Assembly: GCF_013155335.1 (NCBI RefSeq)
Contig: NZ_JABJQZ010000005.1
Coordinates: forward strand, 124,001-188,000
From: Nocardioides sp. zg-1230
Lineage (GTDB): Bacteria; Actinomycetota; Actinomycetes; Propionibacteriales; Nocardioidaceae
Reading direction: 5' to 3'
DNA length: 64,000 bases
In this document: positions 1 to 7,191 of the stretch, in pieces
Position numbering within the stretch: position 1 is the stretch's first letter
Layout: every line of letters begins with the position of its first letter
Notes under the pieces: model-generated
What the model saw: the letters and a program-made list of their open reading frames with translations, nothing else
Told to the model about the DNA's origin: nothing
The model's database searches: none
Program-made: the position numbers and the translations under genes

Positions 1-5
1 ACGGA

Positions 6-24
6 GCGGCCCGGAACGGGCCGC
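6..24. terminator. Short GC hairpin upstream of the PLD-like gene
   Basis: GCGGCCCG and CGGGCCGC form a perfect 8-bp stem around a 3-base GAA loop. It is probably the transcription terminator of a gene that ends before the window, or part of the leader of the next gene. There is no long T-tract, as is usual at this G+C. Confidence 0.5.
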
Positions 25-69
25 GTCTGCTTATGCTGACCGCACGCGTTCGACGGAAGGGTTGGGGTC

Positions 70-1518
70 GTGTCGAAGATCTCGAGGCTCGTGGGGGGTC
101 TCTGCCTGGTGCTGGTGGCCACGCTGGTGCTGGTCGCACCAGGACAGGCGGTCTCGGACGCCGGCGCGCCCACAGCCGCCGAGCCGAAGCCGAAGCCGAG
201 CAAGTGGGAGGCGCCGAGCGGCCCCTTCTTCAATGACCCCCACCTCGCGAAGGGTCACTTCGAGATCGAGCGTCGGGTGATCAAGACGATCCGGAACACC
301 CCCAAGGGGTCGACCATCCGGATCGCCATCTACTCCCTCGACCGTGTCGGAGTCTCCCGGGCGCTCGTCGCGGCCTACCGGCGCGGCGTCCGGGTGCAGA
401 TGCTCCTCAACGACCACTGGGAGAACGGTGCGGTGAAGATGCTGCGCGACGAGTTCGGCAAGAACCCGCGGCGCGACAGCTTCGTCTACAAGTGCAAGCA
501 GAGCTGTCGGGGAGCGGCCAACGAGTTCAACAACCTGCACTCGAAGTTCTACCTCTTCAGCCAGGCCGGGAAGTCCGAGGACGTCATCGCGGTCGGCTCG
601 GCCAACATGACGCGCAACGCCGCGATCCACCAGTGGAACGACCTCTACTTCACCGACGGCGACCACGAGCTGTTCCGGCAGTTCGTCGGGCTCTTCAACG
701 ACATGCGCAAGGACTACGACACCCGCCAGGAGCCGATCGCGTTCTGCGGGACCCCCGCCAACGGCGTGGCGTGCGACGACTCGCTCGACAAGCACACCGC
801 CGTCGCGTTCCCGCGGGTCTCGAGGCCGAAGGACGACCTGGTGGTGCACCTGCTCGACCGTGTCCGCTGCCTGACCCCCGACCCGGTGACCGGCGAGGTG
901 AAGCGCACCCGCCTGGCCCTGTCGATGCACACCATGCGCGGCAACCGCGGCAACTACCTCGCCGAGGCGATCCGGCAGAAGTGGGTGCAGGGCTGCGACG
1001 TGCGGGTCACCTACGGCCTCATCGGCTACCACACGAAGGGCGCCATCGCCGCCCCCACCAAGCGCGGCCGGATCCCGCTGCGTTCGACGGGCATGGACTA
1101 CGACCTCGACGACAACTTCGACCTCAACAACGACGGGATCGACGACCTGATCCTCGACTACTACAGCCACCAGAAGTACCTCGTGATCGAGGGCACCTTC
1201 AACGGCGTGCCCGACACGTCGATGGTGCTGACGGGATCGGTGAACTGGTCGAGCCTCAGCACCGCCAACGACGAGGTCTGGTTCACCGTGCGGGGTGCGG
1301 TCGTGGCGAAGAAGTACCTCAAGAACTTCGACTACCAGTGGAACAACGCGCGCAACACCCGCAACGCCTACACGACGACGTACGCCAACTTCCGCGTCCG
1401 TCGCACCGTGCGTCAGCCGGACGGCACCGTGCGCACGGTCTGGCGGACCGTGCGCCGTCCCGTGACGACGGTCGAGCCGGACCGCTACCTGCCGGGCCCC
1501 TACTGGGAAGCCGACTGA
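70..1518 (+). CDS. Secreted phospholipase D-like (HKD superfamily) protein
   Basis: The 482-residue product starts with a clear signal peptide (basic MSKISR, then a Leu/Val-rich core to about residue 28), so it should be exported. It has two half-sites of the PLD superfamily. The first is LHSKFYLF (H157, K159) followed by GSANMT; the second is HQKYLVIE (H367, K369) followed by GSVNW. In the classical HxK(x)4D motif the sixth residue is Asp. Here it is Ser in the first half-site and Glu in the second, while His, Lys and the downstream GSxN are kept in both. Phosphodiesterase activity is therefore plausible, but the substrate (phospholipid or nucleic acid) cannot be told. The GTG start gives an intact signal peptide. 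The 3' end runs into a 14-bp tandem repeat. Confidence 0.85.
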   Translation: MSKISRLVGGLCLVLVATLVLVAPGQAVSDAGAPTAAEPKPKPSKWEAPSGPFFNDPHLAKGHFEIERRVIKTIRNTPKGSTIRIAIYSLDRVGVSRALVAAYRRGVRVQMLLNDHWENGAVKMLRDEFGKNPRRDSFVYKCKQSCRGAANEFNNLHSKFYLFSQAGKSEDVIAVGSANMTRNAAIHQWNDLYFTDGDHELFRQFVGLFNDMRKDYDTRQEPIAFCGTPANGVACDDSLDKHTAVAFPRVSRPKDDLVVHLLDRVRCLTPDPVTGEVKRTRLALSMHTMRGNRGNYLAEAIRQKWVQGCDVRVTYGLIGYHTKGAIAAPTKRGRIPLRSTGMDYDLDDNFDLNNDGIDDLILDYYSHQKYLVIEGTFNGVPDTSMVLTGSVNWSSLSTANDEVWFTVRGAVVAKKYLKNFDYQWNNARNTRNAYTTTYANFRVRRTVRQPDGTVRTVWRTVRRPVTTVEPDRYLPGPYWEAD

Positions 1519-1571
1519 CGGAAGCCGGCTGACGGAAGCCGGCTGACGGAAGCCGGCTGACGGAAGCCGGT
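1506..1571. repeat. 14-bp tandem repeat, about 4.7 copies
   Basis: The unit GGAAGCCGGCTGAC is repeated head to tail. The first copy (one variant base) covers the last codons and stop of the PLD-like gene; the fifth copy is partial. Each unit holds the palindrome AGCCGGCT, so the array can fold into alternative hairpins. It also places TGA in every + frame. It lies between convergent genes and probably acts as, or replaced, a terminator. Confidence 0.9.
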
Positions 1572-1582
1572 CGCGCGGGGTC

Positions 1583-1873
1583 TCAGGCGGCGGGGAGTGG
1601 ACCCGAACGGGCCCGGCCGACCACGCGCCTGAGGATGCGGCCCACCTGCGCCTGGGTGAGCCCGACGAGCTCGGCGACCTCCTGCTGGGTGCGCTCGTCC
1701 ACCAGTCGCCACTCCAGGACCCGGCGCTCGCGTTCGGGAAGCCCGCTGGCACGGGCGCCGAGCACGAGCCGGGCCTCCACGGACTCGGGTCCGCGGTCGA
1801 CCCAACCCACCAGGTCCGCGATCGTCCGGGTGCGGTCCGGCGCTTCGGACAGCTCCGCGATGCTCGTGGTCAT
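1583..1873 (-). CDS. Stand-alone sigma-70 region 4 (sigma-like HTH) protein
   Basis: This 96-residue protein consists almost only of a sigma region 4. Residues from about LPERERRVLEWRLVDERTQ to LVGLTQAQVGRILRRV align closely with the C-terminus of the full sigma factor at 28632-29459. Regions 2 and 3 are absent and the N-terminal 35 residues are unrelated. The ATG at 1873 is preceded by a strong GGGAGGGG ribosome binding site; an upstream in-frame ATG at 1984 lies inside the conserved upstream element and is unlikely. Known families allow two roles: a small regulator that binds -35 regions or core polymerase, or a relic of a sigma gene. The intact frame, good ribosome site and conserved upstream element favour a functional gene. 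Confidence 0.75.
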   Translation of the reverse strand: MTTSIAELSEAPDRTRTIADLVGWVDRGPESVEARLVLGARASGLPERERRVLEWRLVDERTQQEVAELVGLTQAQVGRILRRVVGRARSGPLPAA

Positions 1874-1955
1874 GGGATCCCCTCCCGGCGGTGGGTCGTG
1901 TGGCCCGGCTCGTGCGCCGGCCGTGGCACGACTCTGGCGCTTCGCCGCGCTGCCT

Positions 1956-1987
1956 GACAGCCGAAAAGCGAAAAGCATGGACAAACC
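1956..1987 (-). promoter_or_regulatory. Conserved element upstream of a sigma-like gene (copy 1)
   Basis: This 32-base block, read on the minus strand, begins GGTTTGTCCA and ends TTCGGCTGTC. It is nearly identical to 29547-29577 upstream of the full sigma gene, in the same orientation and at a similar distance (82 versus 87 bases before the start codon). It probably holds a shared promoter or operator. I could not fit a textbook -35/-10 pair to it with certainty. Confidence 0.6.
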
Positions 1988-2000
1988 TTGGACAGAACGA

Positions 2001-2038
2001 CGGACGGACCCGGGAGCTCGTGGCTCCGGGTCCGTCCG
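2001..2038 (-). terminator. Hairpin downstream of yceI
   Basis: CGGACGGACCCGG pairs with CCGGGTCCGTCCG in a perfect 13-bp stem around a 12-base loop, 25 bases after the stop codon of the YceI gene. It is a likely intrinsic terminator for that transcript and separates it from the sigma-like gene. Confidence 0.75.
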
Positions 2039-2063
2039 GGAGGGGCGGCGTCGCTGCCGGGGG

Positions 2064-2693
2064 TCAGGCGTTCCTGATCGCCGAGACGTCGAACTCGAGC
2101 TTGATCTTCTCCGAGACGAGCACGCCGCCGGTCTCGAGAGCGGCGTTCCAGGAGAGGTCCCAGTCCTTGCGGTTGATCGAGGTCGCGCCCTCGAAGCCCA
2201 CCCGGGTGTTGCCGAACGGGTCGATCGCGGTGCCGGTCTCCTCGAACGGGATCGTCACGGGGCGGGTCGTGCCCTTGATCGTCAGGTCGCCGGTGATGGT
2301 CCACCCGGTGCCGTCGCGCTCGACCGAGGTGGAGGCGAAGGTGATCTCGCCGTGGTTCTCGACGTCGAAGAAGTCCGCGGAGACCAGGTGGCCGTCGCGG
2401 TCGGCCGAGCCGGTGGAGATGCTGGCGGGCCGGATGCTCAGGGAGACGCTCGAGGCGGCCGGGTTCTCGGCGTCGACGTGCGCGGTGCCCTCGAAGTCGG
2501 TGAACTGGCCGCGGACGGTGGTGACCATCGCGTGGCGGGCCGAGAAGCCGAGGCGGGAGTGGCTCGCGTCGATGGTGTAGTCGCCGGTGAGGGCGTCGCG
2601 CTCGGCGACGGCGACGGGCGCGGCGGCCTGGTCGACGACCGGCTGGGCGGCGGCGGGGGTGGTGGTCTTGGGGCTGCGGCGGAAGAACGACAT
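2064..2693 (-). CDS. YceI family protein
   Basis: The 209-residue product has a YceI-type lipocalin-like domain from about residue 45 to the end. Typical stretches are GDYTIDASHSRLGFSARHAM near the start of the domain and the paired strands with GDLTIKGTTRPV. YceI proteins bind polyisoprenoid or amide lipids in a beta-barrel. Escherichia coli YceI is periplasmic, but this protein has no signal peptide: it begins MSFFRRSPK followed by an Ala/Thr/Pro-rich linker. It is therefore probably cytoplasmic, as with many actinobacterial members. The start at 2693 follows AGGAG at good spacing; an upstream in-frame ATG overlaps the palindromic operator and is rejected. The 20-bp palindrome just upstream suggests regulation by a MarR/HxlR-type repressor that is not encoded nearby. 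Confidence 0.85.
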   Translation of the reverse strand: MSFFRRSPKTTTPAAAQPVVDQAAAPVAVAERDALTGDYTIDASHSRLGFSARHAMVTTVRGQFTDFEGTAHVDAENPAASSVSLSIRPASISTGSADRDGHLVSADFFDVENHGEITFASTSVERDGTGWTITGDLTIKGTTRPVTIPFEETGTAIDPFGNTRVGFEGATSINRKDWDLSWNAALETGGVLVSEKIKLEFDVSAIRNA

Positions 2694-2718
2694 TGGGGTG
2701 CTCCTGGCGTCTAGGGGT

Positions 2719-2738
2719 TTGGTTGATGATTCAACCAA
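2719..2738. promoter_or_regulatory. Perfect 20-bp palindrome upstream of yceI
   Basis: TTGGTTGA-TGAT-TCAACCAA is an exact inverted repeat with 8-bp arms and a 4-base spacer. It is centred about 35 bases before the YceI start codon, where it would cover the promoter or early leader. The form is typical of a site for a dimeric winged-helix repressor such as MarR. A further half-site-like CTCAACC follows at 2739-2745. Confidence 0.75.
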
Positions 2739-2791
2739 CTCAACCGACGGGGACGGCTCCGCATTCCCGTCCCGATGTGATCCGCGTCATG

Positions 2792-2833
2792 CCGACGGCC
2801 CGGTTCCGCCGGTGGGCGGGGCCGGGCCGTCGG
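2792..2833 (-). terminator. Terminator of the cat operon
   Basis: CCGACGGCCCGG and CCGGGCCGTCGG form a perfect 12-bp stem with an 18-base loop. It begins 15 bases after the catC stop codon, so it is the expected end of the catRBAC transcript. Confidence 0.7.
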
Positions 2834-2847
2834 TCGTCGATGGTCGC

Positions 2848-3126
2848 TCAGGCGATCGACGAGGGGTGCGTCGCCAGCGGGGTGACCTGGATGTCCATGT
2901 AGGGGAACAGCGGCAGCCCGGAGAGCAGGTCGTGGAGCGCGTCGTTCGACTCGACGTCGAAGATCGAGACGTTGGCGTACTCGCCGACGACCCGCCACAG
3001 GTGCGGCCAGCGGCCGGAGTGCTGCACCTCCTGCGCGTACGCCTTCTCCTGCGCGACCAGGTCGGCCCTGACGTCGGCATCCATGTCGAGCGGGATCCGG
3101 ACGTCCATCCGCACGTGGTAGAGCAT
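2848..3126 (-). CDS. catC: Muconolactone delta-isomerase
   Basis: CatC converts (+)-muconolactone to 3-oxoadipate enol-lactone in the catechol branch of the beta-ketoadipate pathway. The 92-residue length is normal for the family, which forms a homodecamer. The start MLYHVRMDVRIP and the middle GRWPHLWRVVGEYANVSIF are characteristic, including the conserved Glu near residue 49. It is the last gene of the minus-strand operon, directly after catA with a 6-base gap, and a hairpin follows. The neighbours encode the two preceding reactions, so the assignment is firm. Confidence 0.95.
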   Translation of the reverse strand: MLYHVRMDVRIPLDMDADVRADLVAQEKAYAQEVQHSGRWPHLWRVVGEYANVSIFDVESNDALHDLLSGLPLFPYMDIQVTPLATHPSSIA

Positions 3127-3132
3127 CGGCGC

Positions 3133-4002
3133 TCAGGCCTTGACGGGGTCGAGGACGAAGTCGTACGTCACAGTGGCGGAGCCGTCGGCCTGCTGCTGCG
3201 GGTCGAGGATCAGCTCGGGCTTGACGGCCGAGGCGATGTCGTCGTCGTTGTGCTCGTCGCCGGGGAAGTAGAGCTGGGCGGTGAGCAGCTCGTGGCCGGG
3301 GGCCGAGACCTTGACGTGCAGGTGGGCCGGGCGCCACGCGTGCCAGCCGGCGGCGGCGATCAGCTTGCCGCAGGAGCCGTCGGTGGGGATCTGGTACGGC
3401 GCCGGCTGGACGGTCGTGATCTCGAAGCGGCCCTCGGCGTCGGCGGTGAAGGAGCCGCGCAGGTTCCACTGGGGGATGCCCGGGGCGAACTGCGAGTAGA
3501 AGCCGTCGTCGTCCGCGTGCCAGAGCTCGACCTTGGCGCCGCCGAGCGGGGCGCCACCGGTCGAGGTGACCTGGCCGCTCCACACGAGCGGGGTGCCGCC
3601 CTCGTCCTCGCGCATCGGGATGGTGCCCTTCGCGCCCTGCTCGGGGGCGTCCGGGACGTAGTAGGGGCCCTCGATCGAGCCCTTGTTGCCCTCGCGGTGC
3701 TCGGTGGCGACGTCCTCGACCACGTGCTCGAGCCACACGTCGAGGAAGAGCGGCCACTCGCCGTCCTCGCCGACGTTGATCAGCCACGCCTTCAGCGCGT
3801 TGAACTCGTCGTAGGTGACCTTGTGCCTGCGGACCGTCGCGTAGATCGCCTCGAGGACCTCGCGGGCGAGGGTGTCGACGCGCTCGGCGGGGACGTCCTT
3901 CACTGCGTCGAAGGGCGACTTGTCGGCGTGGAAGCGCTCGGTGGCGCTGGCGCCGGAGGCGGCAGCGGAGGCCTTCTCGGTCTCGTTCAGGGTGGTGCTC
4001 AT
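3133..4002 (-). CDS. catA: Catechol 1,2-dioxygenase
   Basis: CatA is the intradiol, Fe(III)-dependent dioxygenase that opens catechol to cis,cis-muconate. The 289-residue protein has an N-terminal helical dimerisation region to about residue 110, then the beta-sandwich catalytic domain. Visible ligand-type motifs are EGPYYVPDAP (first Tyr), the Tyr of APYQIPTDG and the His pair in RPAHLHVKVSAPGHELLT. The ATG follows AAGGAG at good spacing. It sits between catB and catC. The 66-base gap from catB holds a short 12-bp direct repeat. Genes of this length in Rhodococcus and related actinobacteria act on catechol and some substituted catechols. Protocatechuate dioxygenase is excluded because there is only one subunit gene and catB/catC follow. 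Confidence 0.96.
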   Translation of the reverse strand: MSTTLNETEKASAAASGASATERFHADKSPFDAVKDVPAERVDTLAREVLEAIYATVRRHKVTYDEFNALKAWLINVGEDGEWPLFLDVWLEHVVEDVATEHREGNKGSIEGPYYVPDAPEQGAKGTIPMREDEGGTPLVWSGQVTSTGGAPLGGAKVELWHADDDGFYSQFAPGIPQWNLRGSFTADAEGRFEITTVQPAPYQIPTDGSCGKLIAAAGWHAWRPAHLHVKVSAPGHELLTAQLYFPGDEHNDDDIASAVKPELILDPQQQADGSATVTYDFVLDPVKA

Positions 4003-4035
4003 GGCGGTGCTCCTTGCTCGGGGTAGGGGTGGTGC

Positions 4036-4059
4036 GGGAGTGCTTCTGGGAGTGCTTCT
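4036..4059. repeat. 12-bp direct repeat between catB and catA
   Basis: GGGAGTGCTTCT occurs twice head to tail, followed by a degenerate GGGTGCGC, in the 66-base gap between catB and catA. It could affect mRNA folding at the gene boundary, but no function can be claimed. Confidence 0.6.
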
Positions 4060-4068
4060 GGGTGCGCG

Positions 4069-5169
4069 TCAGTCCTGGCGGTAGCGCGCGAGCTTGTCGG
4101 GGTCGATGGCGGCGCCGAGCCCGGGCCCGGACCGGGCGACGAGCTGGCCGCCGCGGATGTCGAGCGGCTCCGCGAGGAGGTCGTCGGTCATGTCCAGGAA
4201 GTTGGAGAGCTCGCCGGCACGGCGCGAGGTCAGCTCGAACGCCGAGCCGAAGGCGACCGAGCACAGCGAGCCGAGCTGGCCGTCGATCTGGTTGCCCATG
4301 ACGACCTCGACGCCCAGTCCCTCGGCGAGGTGGTGGACGCGCCGGCTGGCGGTGAAGCCGGTGCGGGCGGTCTTGATGCTGACCGCGGTGGCCGAGCCGC
4401 CGAGGACCTCGCGGGTCACCTCGGCCGGGGTCACGACCGACTCGTCGGCGATGAACGGCACGTCGAGCTGCTGGACCAGCCAGCGGCGGCTCACGACGTC
4501 GTCGGCGGGGCACAGCTCCTCGGCGAAGGTCAGGTCGAGGTCGGCCATCTCCTTCATGGCCCGCGCGGACTCCGAGGCCGACCAGCCGCGGTTGCCGTCG
4601 ACGTACAGCTCGACCTCGTCGCCCAGGCCGACGCGCAGGGCGCGCACGACCTCCGTGTCGAGCCGGACCGGGCGGCGGCCGACCTTCACCTTGAAGGTGG
4701 TGATGCCGTAGGTGTCGCGCATCCGCTCGGCCTCGGCGACCATCGCGGCCGGCTCGTCGAAGCCGAGCATGTGGGAGACCCGCATCCGGTCGGTGTAGCC
4801 GCCGAGCAGCTCGGTGACGCTGTAGCCGAGCGACTGCCCGAGGGCGTCCCAGATGGCCATGTCGAGCGCTGCCTTGGCCGTCGGGTTGCCGACGGTGCGC
4901 GACAGGCGGGCGTGGATCTGCTCGCGCTCCACCAGGTCGAGGCCGACGACCTGGCCGGCGAAGATGGTGTCGATGACGGCGACGATGCCGGCCTGGGTCT
5001 CGCCGTAGGTGAACGGACGCGGCGGCGCCTCGGCGACCCCGACGACGCCGTCGTCGGTGGTGACGCGCACGAGCACGTGCTCGGCGACGTGCACCTCGCC
5101 GCTCGCGAACTTCAGGGGCTTGCGGTAGGGGATGGCGAACGGGATCGCCTCGACCTGCGTGATCTTCAT
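4069..5169 (-). CDS. catB: Muconate cycloisomerase
   Basis: CatB is an enolase-superfamily enzyme that cyclises cis,cis-muconate to (+)-muconolactone with a divalent metal. The 366-residue protein has the N-terminal capping domain (MKITQVEAIPFAIPYRKPLKF) and the barrel. Recognisable catalytic stretches are TFKVKVG (Lys acid/base), the metal-binding Asp of VELYVDGNRGW, the Glu of FAEELCP, and ADESVVTPAE with the later SIKTARTGF lysine. The ATG at 5169 overlaps the stop codon of the upstream LysR gene by four bases (ATGA), so translation is probably coupled. A longer open frame upstream lacks homology and is rejected. A related enolase such as N-acylamino acid racemase is unlikely given catA and catC downstream. 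Confidence 0.95.
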   Translation of the reverse strand: MKITQVEAIPFAIPYRKPLKFASGEVHVAEHVLVRVTTDDGVVGVAEAPPRPFTYGETQAGIVAVIDTIFAGQVVGLDLVEREQIHARLSRTVGNPTAKAALDMAIWDALGQSLGYSVTELLGGYTDRMRVSHMLGFDEPAAMVAEAERMRDTYGITTFKVKVGRRPVRLDTEVVRALRVGLGDEVELYVDGNRGWSASESARAMKEMADLDLTFAEELCPADDVVSRRWLVQQLDVPFIADESVVTPAEVTREVLGGSATAVSIKTARTGFTASRRVHHLAEGLGVEVVMGNQIDGQLGSLCSVAFGSAFELTSRRAGELSNFLDMTDDLLAEPLDIRGGQLVARSGPGLGAAIDPDKLARYRQD

Positions 5170-6092
5170 CGGGGGACCTCGTCGGGCTCGGGGAGCGTGG
5201 TGGGGGAGGCGGTCGTGGGGGAGTCGGCGGACAGCACGTCGAGGACGGCGAGCACGGCCGGGTTGGTCTCGTCGGCCCGCCACACGAGGGCCAGGTCGAC
5301 GGTGGGGGCATCGGTGACGTCGCGGAAGACGACCCCGGCCAGCGGCGCGGCACGTACCGACGCGGGTACGAGGGCGACGCCGAGGTCGGCGGCGACCAGC
5401 GGCAGCAGGACCGAGATGCCGGCCGCCTCGTGCTCGCGGATCGGGACGAAGTCGACCTCCCGGGCACCGCGCAGGATGGCGTCGTTGACCGCGGAGTCCG
5501 GGCCGGAGAACAGGACGAACCGCTCGGTGCGCAGGTCGCCCATCGAGATGCTCGTCTGCTCGGCGAGCGGGTGGTCCTCCGCGACCGCGAGGACGAGCGG
5601 CTCAGAGGACAAGGTGCGTGAGGCGAGCCCGTCGCCGGGCATCGGTGGCCGGAGCACGCCGAGGTCGAGCGTCCCGTCGTGCAGGCCGTCGACCTGGGCG
5701 GGCGTGAGCAGGTCGGCGTGGATCTCGAGGCCCATGCCTGGCAGCTCCCGCTTCACGGTGCGCGCCATGCGGGGGAGCTCGGTGTGGGCGGCACTGCCGG
5801 TGAAGGCGATGCGGACGAGGCCCTGCCGGCCGGCGGCGATGCGTCGCACGCCGCGGGTGGCGGCCTCGACGGAGTCGAGGATCCGGGCCACCTCGAGCTG
5901 GAAGAACTCCCCGGCCGGCGTCATCCGCACCTGACGGGTGGTTCGGGCGAACAGGGGCGTGCCGAGCTCGGACTCGAGCTGGCGGATCGACTGCGACAGC
6001 GCGGGCTGCGCCATGTGGAGCCCTTCGGCCGCGCGGCCGAAGTGGCGCGTCTCGGCCACGGCGGCGAAGTAGCGCAGGTGTCGCAGCTCCAC
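5166..6092 (-). CDS. catR: LysR-type regulator of the cat operon
   Basis: The 308-residue LysR-type transcription factor has an N-terminal winged HTH (VELRHLRYFAAVAETRHFGRAA at the start, helix QPALSQSIRQLE) and a C-terminal effector domain. In CatR/BenM-type proteins that domain senses muconate or benzoate. The GTG start follows GAAGGGAG; 77 further upstream codons are open but carry no HTH homology. Unusually, the regulator is the first gene of the operon it presumably controls, transcribed with catB and overlapping it by 4 bp, rather than divergent from it. It is divergent from benD across a 233-bp gap with inverted repeats. Control of both directions is inferred. Confidence 0.85.
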   Translation of the reverse strand: MELRHLRYFAAVAETRHFGRAAEGLHMAQPALSQSIRQLESELGTPLFARTTRQVRMTPAGEFFQLEVARILDSVEAATRGVRRIAAGRQGLVRIAFTGSAAHTELPRMARTVKRELPGMGLEIHADLLTPAQVDGLHDGTLDLGVLRPPMPGDGLASRTLSSEPLVLAVAEDHPLAEQTSISMGDLRTERFVLFSGPDSAVNDAILRGAREVDFVPIREHEAAGISVLLPLVAADLGVALVPASVRAAPLAGVVFRDVTDAPTVDLALVWRADETNPAVLAVLDVLSADSPTTASPTTLPEPDEVPR

Positions 6093-6116
6093 GGCGGGCT
6101 CCCTTCGTGTGGTGGT

Positions 6117-6152
6117 GATCACGTATGTCGACGGTAAGTCGCGACATTGATC
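6117..6152. promoter_or_regulatory. Candidate LysR operator between catR and benD
   Basis: Two nested inverted repeats, GATCA...TGATC and ATGTCG-N11-CGACAT, lie 25-60 bases upstream of the catR start in the catR-benD divergent gap (6093-6325). The size and dyad form fit a LysR recognition site. The rest of the gap holds A/T-richer runs (such as TTGATTGACAG) that may include promoter elements; I see no gene in it. Confidence 0.5.
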
Positions 6153-6325
6153 GAGCACAAGGTCGCATCTCTGGCTGATTGATTGACAGCAACGATGAAT
6201 GGGCCGAGCAGATTGATACGTCAGAGAGCGGCAATCATCGGCAACTGATCTTTCTCCTCGACCGAATCGTCGTGCCACCCTGCTGCTCGGCGTGACACTC
6301 GTCACCGCTCGAGAGGAGGTCATGG

Positions 6326-7108
6326 ATGTTCGACAGACGATTCGCCGACAAGGTCGTGGTGGTCACCGGGGCCGCGCAAGGCATCGGTGCTGCGGTGGCA
6401 CACCGCGCAGCCCGGGAGGGCGCCCGCGTGGTGCTGGGTGATCGTTCCCCGTTGGTCGAGGAGGTGGCGGACGAGATCGCGGAGGTCGGCGGTCGTGCCC
6501 TCGCGCACGAGTGCGACCTCGAGTCGTACGAGGGGGCCGAGTCCCTGGTGGGGACGGCGACGGGCGAGCACGGGCGCATCGACGTGTGGATCAACAACGT
6601 CGGCGGCACCATCTGGACCCGGCCGTTCGAGCACTACGACGTGGCGGCGATCGAGCAGGAGATCAACCGGTCCCTGTTCCCGACGCTGTGGTGCTGCCGC
6701 GCCGTGCTCCCCGTCATGGTGGGCCAGGGCCGCGGGACCATCGTGAACGTCTCGTCCATCGCGACCCGCAGCATCAACCGTGTGCCGTACGCCGCAGCCA
6801 AGGGCGGCGTCAACGCATTGACGGCGTCGCTGGCCTTCGAGGCTGCCGCGAAGGGCGTGCGGGTCGTGGCCACCGCTCCGGGCGGGACGGAGGCACCCGC
6901 CAGGCGGGTTCCCCGCAACACCGAGGACCTCGACGAGCGCGACCGGCGGTGGTACGAGGAGATCGTCGATCAGACCGTCTCGTCGACCCACCTGTCCCGC
7001 TACGGGACGCTCGACGAGCAGGTCGCACCGATCCTCTTCCTTGCCTCGGACGAGGCGTCCTACATCACCGGCAGCGTGCTGCCGGTGGGTGGTGGCGACC
7101 AGGGCTGA
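6326..7108 (+). CDS. benD: Benzoate cis-diol dehydrogenase (BenD-type SDR)
   Basis: This 260-residue short-chain dehydrogenase closely matches 1,6-dihydroxycyclohexa-2,4-diene-1-carboxylate dehydrogenase. BenD oxidises and decarboxylates the benzoate cis-diol to catechol with NAD+. The Rossmann motif TGAAQGIG lies near residue 15, INNVGGTIW near residue 92, the catalytic Ser in VSSIATR, and the Tyr-x-x-x-Lys in VPYAAAKGG. The stretches PFEHYD, RSLFPTLWCC, APGGTEAP, RRVPRNTED and the C-terminal ASYITGSVLPVGGG are BenD signatures recalled from Pseudomonas/Acinetobacter proteins. It has a strong GAGGAGG site. The benzoate dioxygenase genes benABC, which normally precede it, are absent from the window; its product catechol feeds catA next door. 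Confidence 0.9.
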   Translation: MFDRRFADKVVVVTGAAQGIGAAVAHRAAREGARVVLGDRSPLVEEVADEIAEVGGRALAHECDLESYEGAESLVGTATGEHGRIDVWINNVGGTIWTRPFEHYDVAAIEQEINRSLFPTLWCCRAVLPVMVGQGRGTIVNVSSIATRSINRVPYAAAKGGVNALTASLAFEAAAKGVRVVATAPGGTEAPARRVPRNTEDLDERDRRWYEEIVDQTVSSTHLSRYGTLDEQVAPILFLASDEASYITGSVLPVGGGDQG

Positions 7109-7191
7109 GCCGGCCACCCGGTCAACGCCCCACGACTTTCCCCCAGCCGGGCCGCACGATCGTGCGCGCCCCTACACGAAGGACTCTTGTC

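Noticed and set aside
5170..5283. N-terminal extension of CatB to 5283
   Set aside because: The extra 38 residues are Arg/Pro-rich, lack homology to muconate cycloisomerases and overlap the LysR gene; the ATG at 5169 gives the family start.
2711..5467. Minus-strand frame of 918 codons across catA, catB and their gap
   Set aside because: It is Arg/Pro-rich and out of frame with the cat genes, which are complete and recognisable.
6511..7191. N-terminal extension of the KdgT-family permease through benD
   Set aside because: The extension is an out-of-frame reading of benD. The permease start at 7192 has a ribosome site and begins the first family segment.
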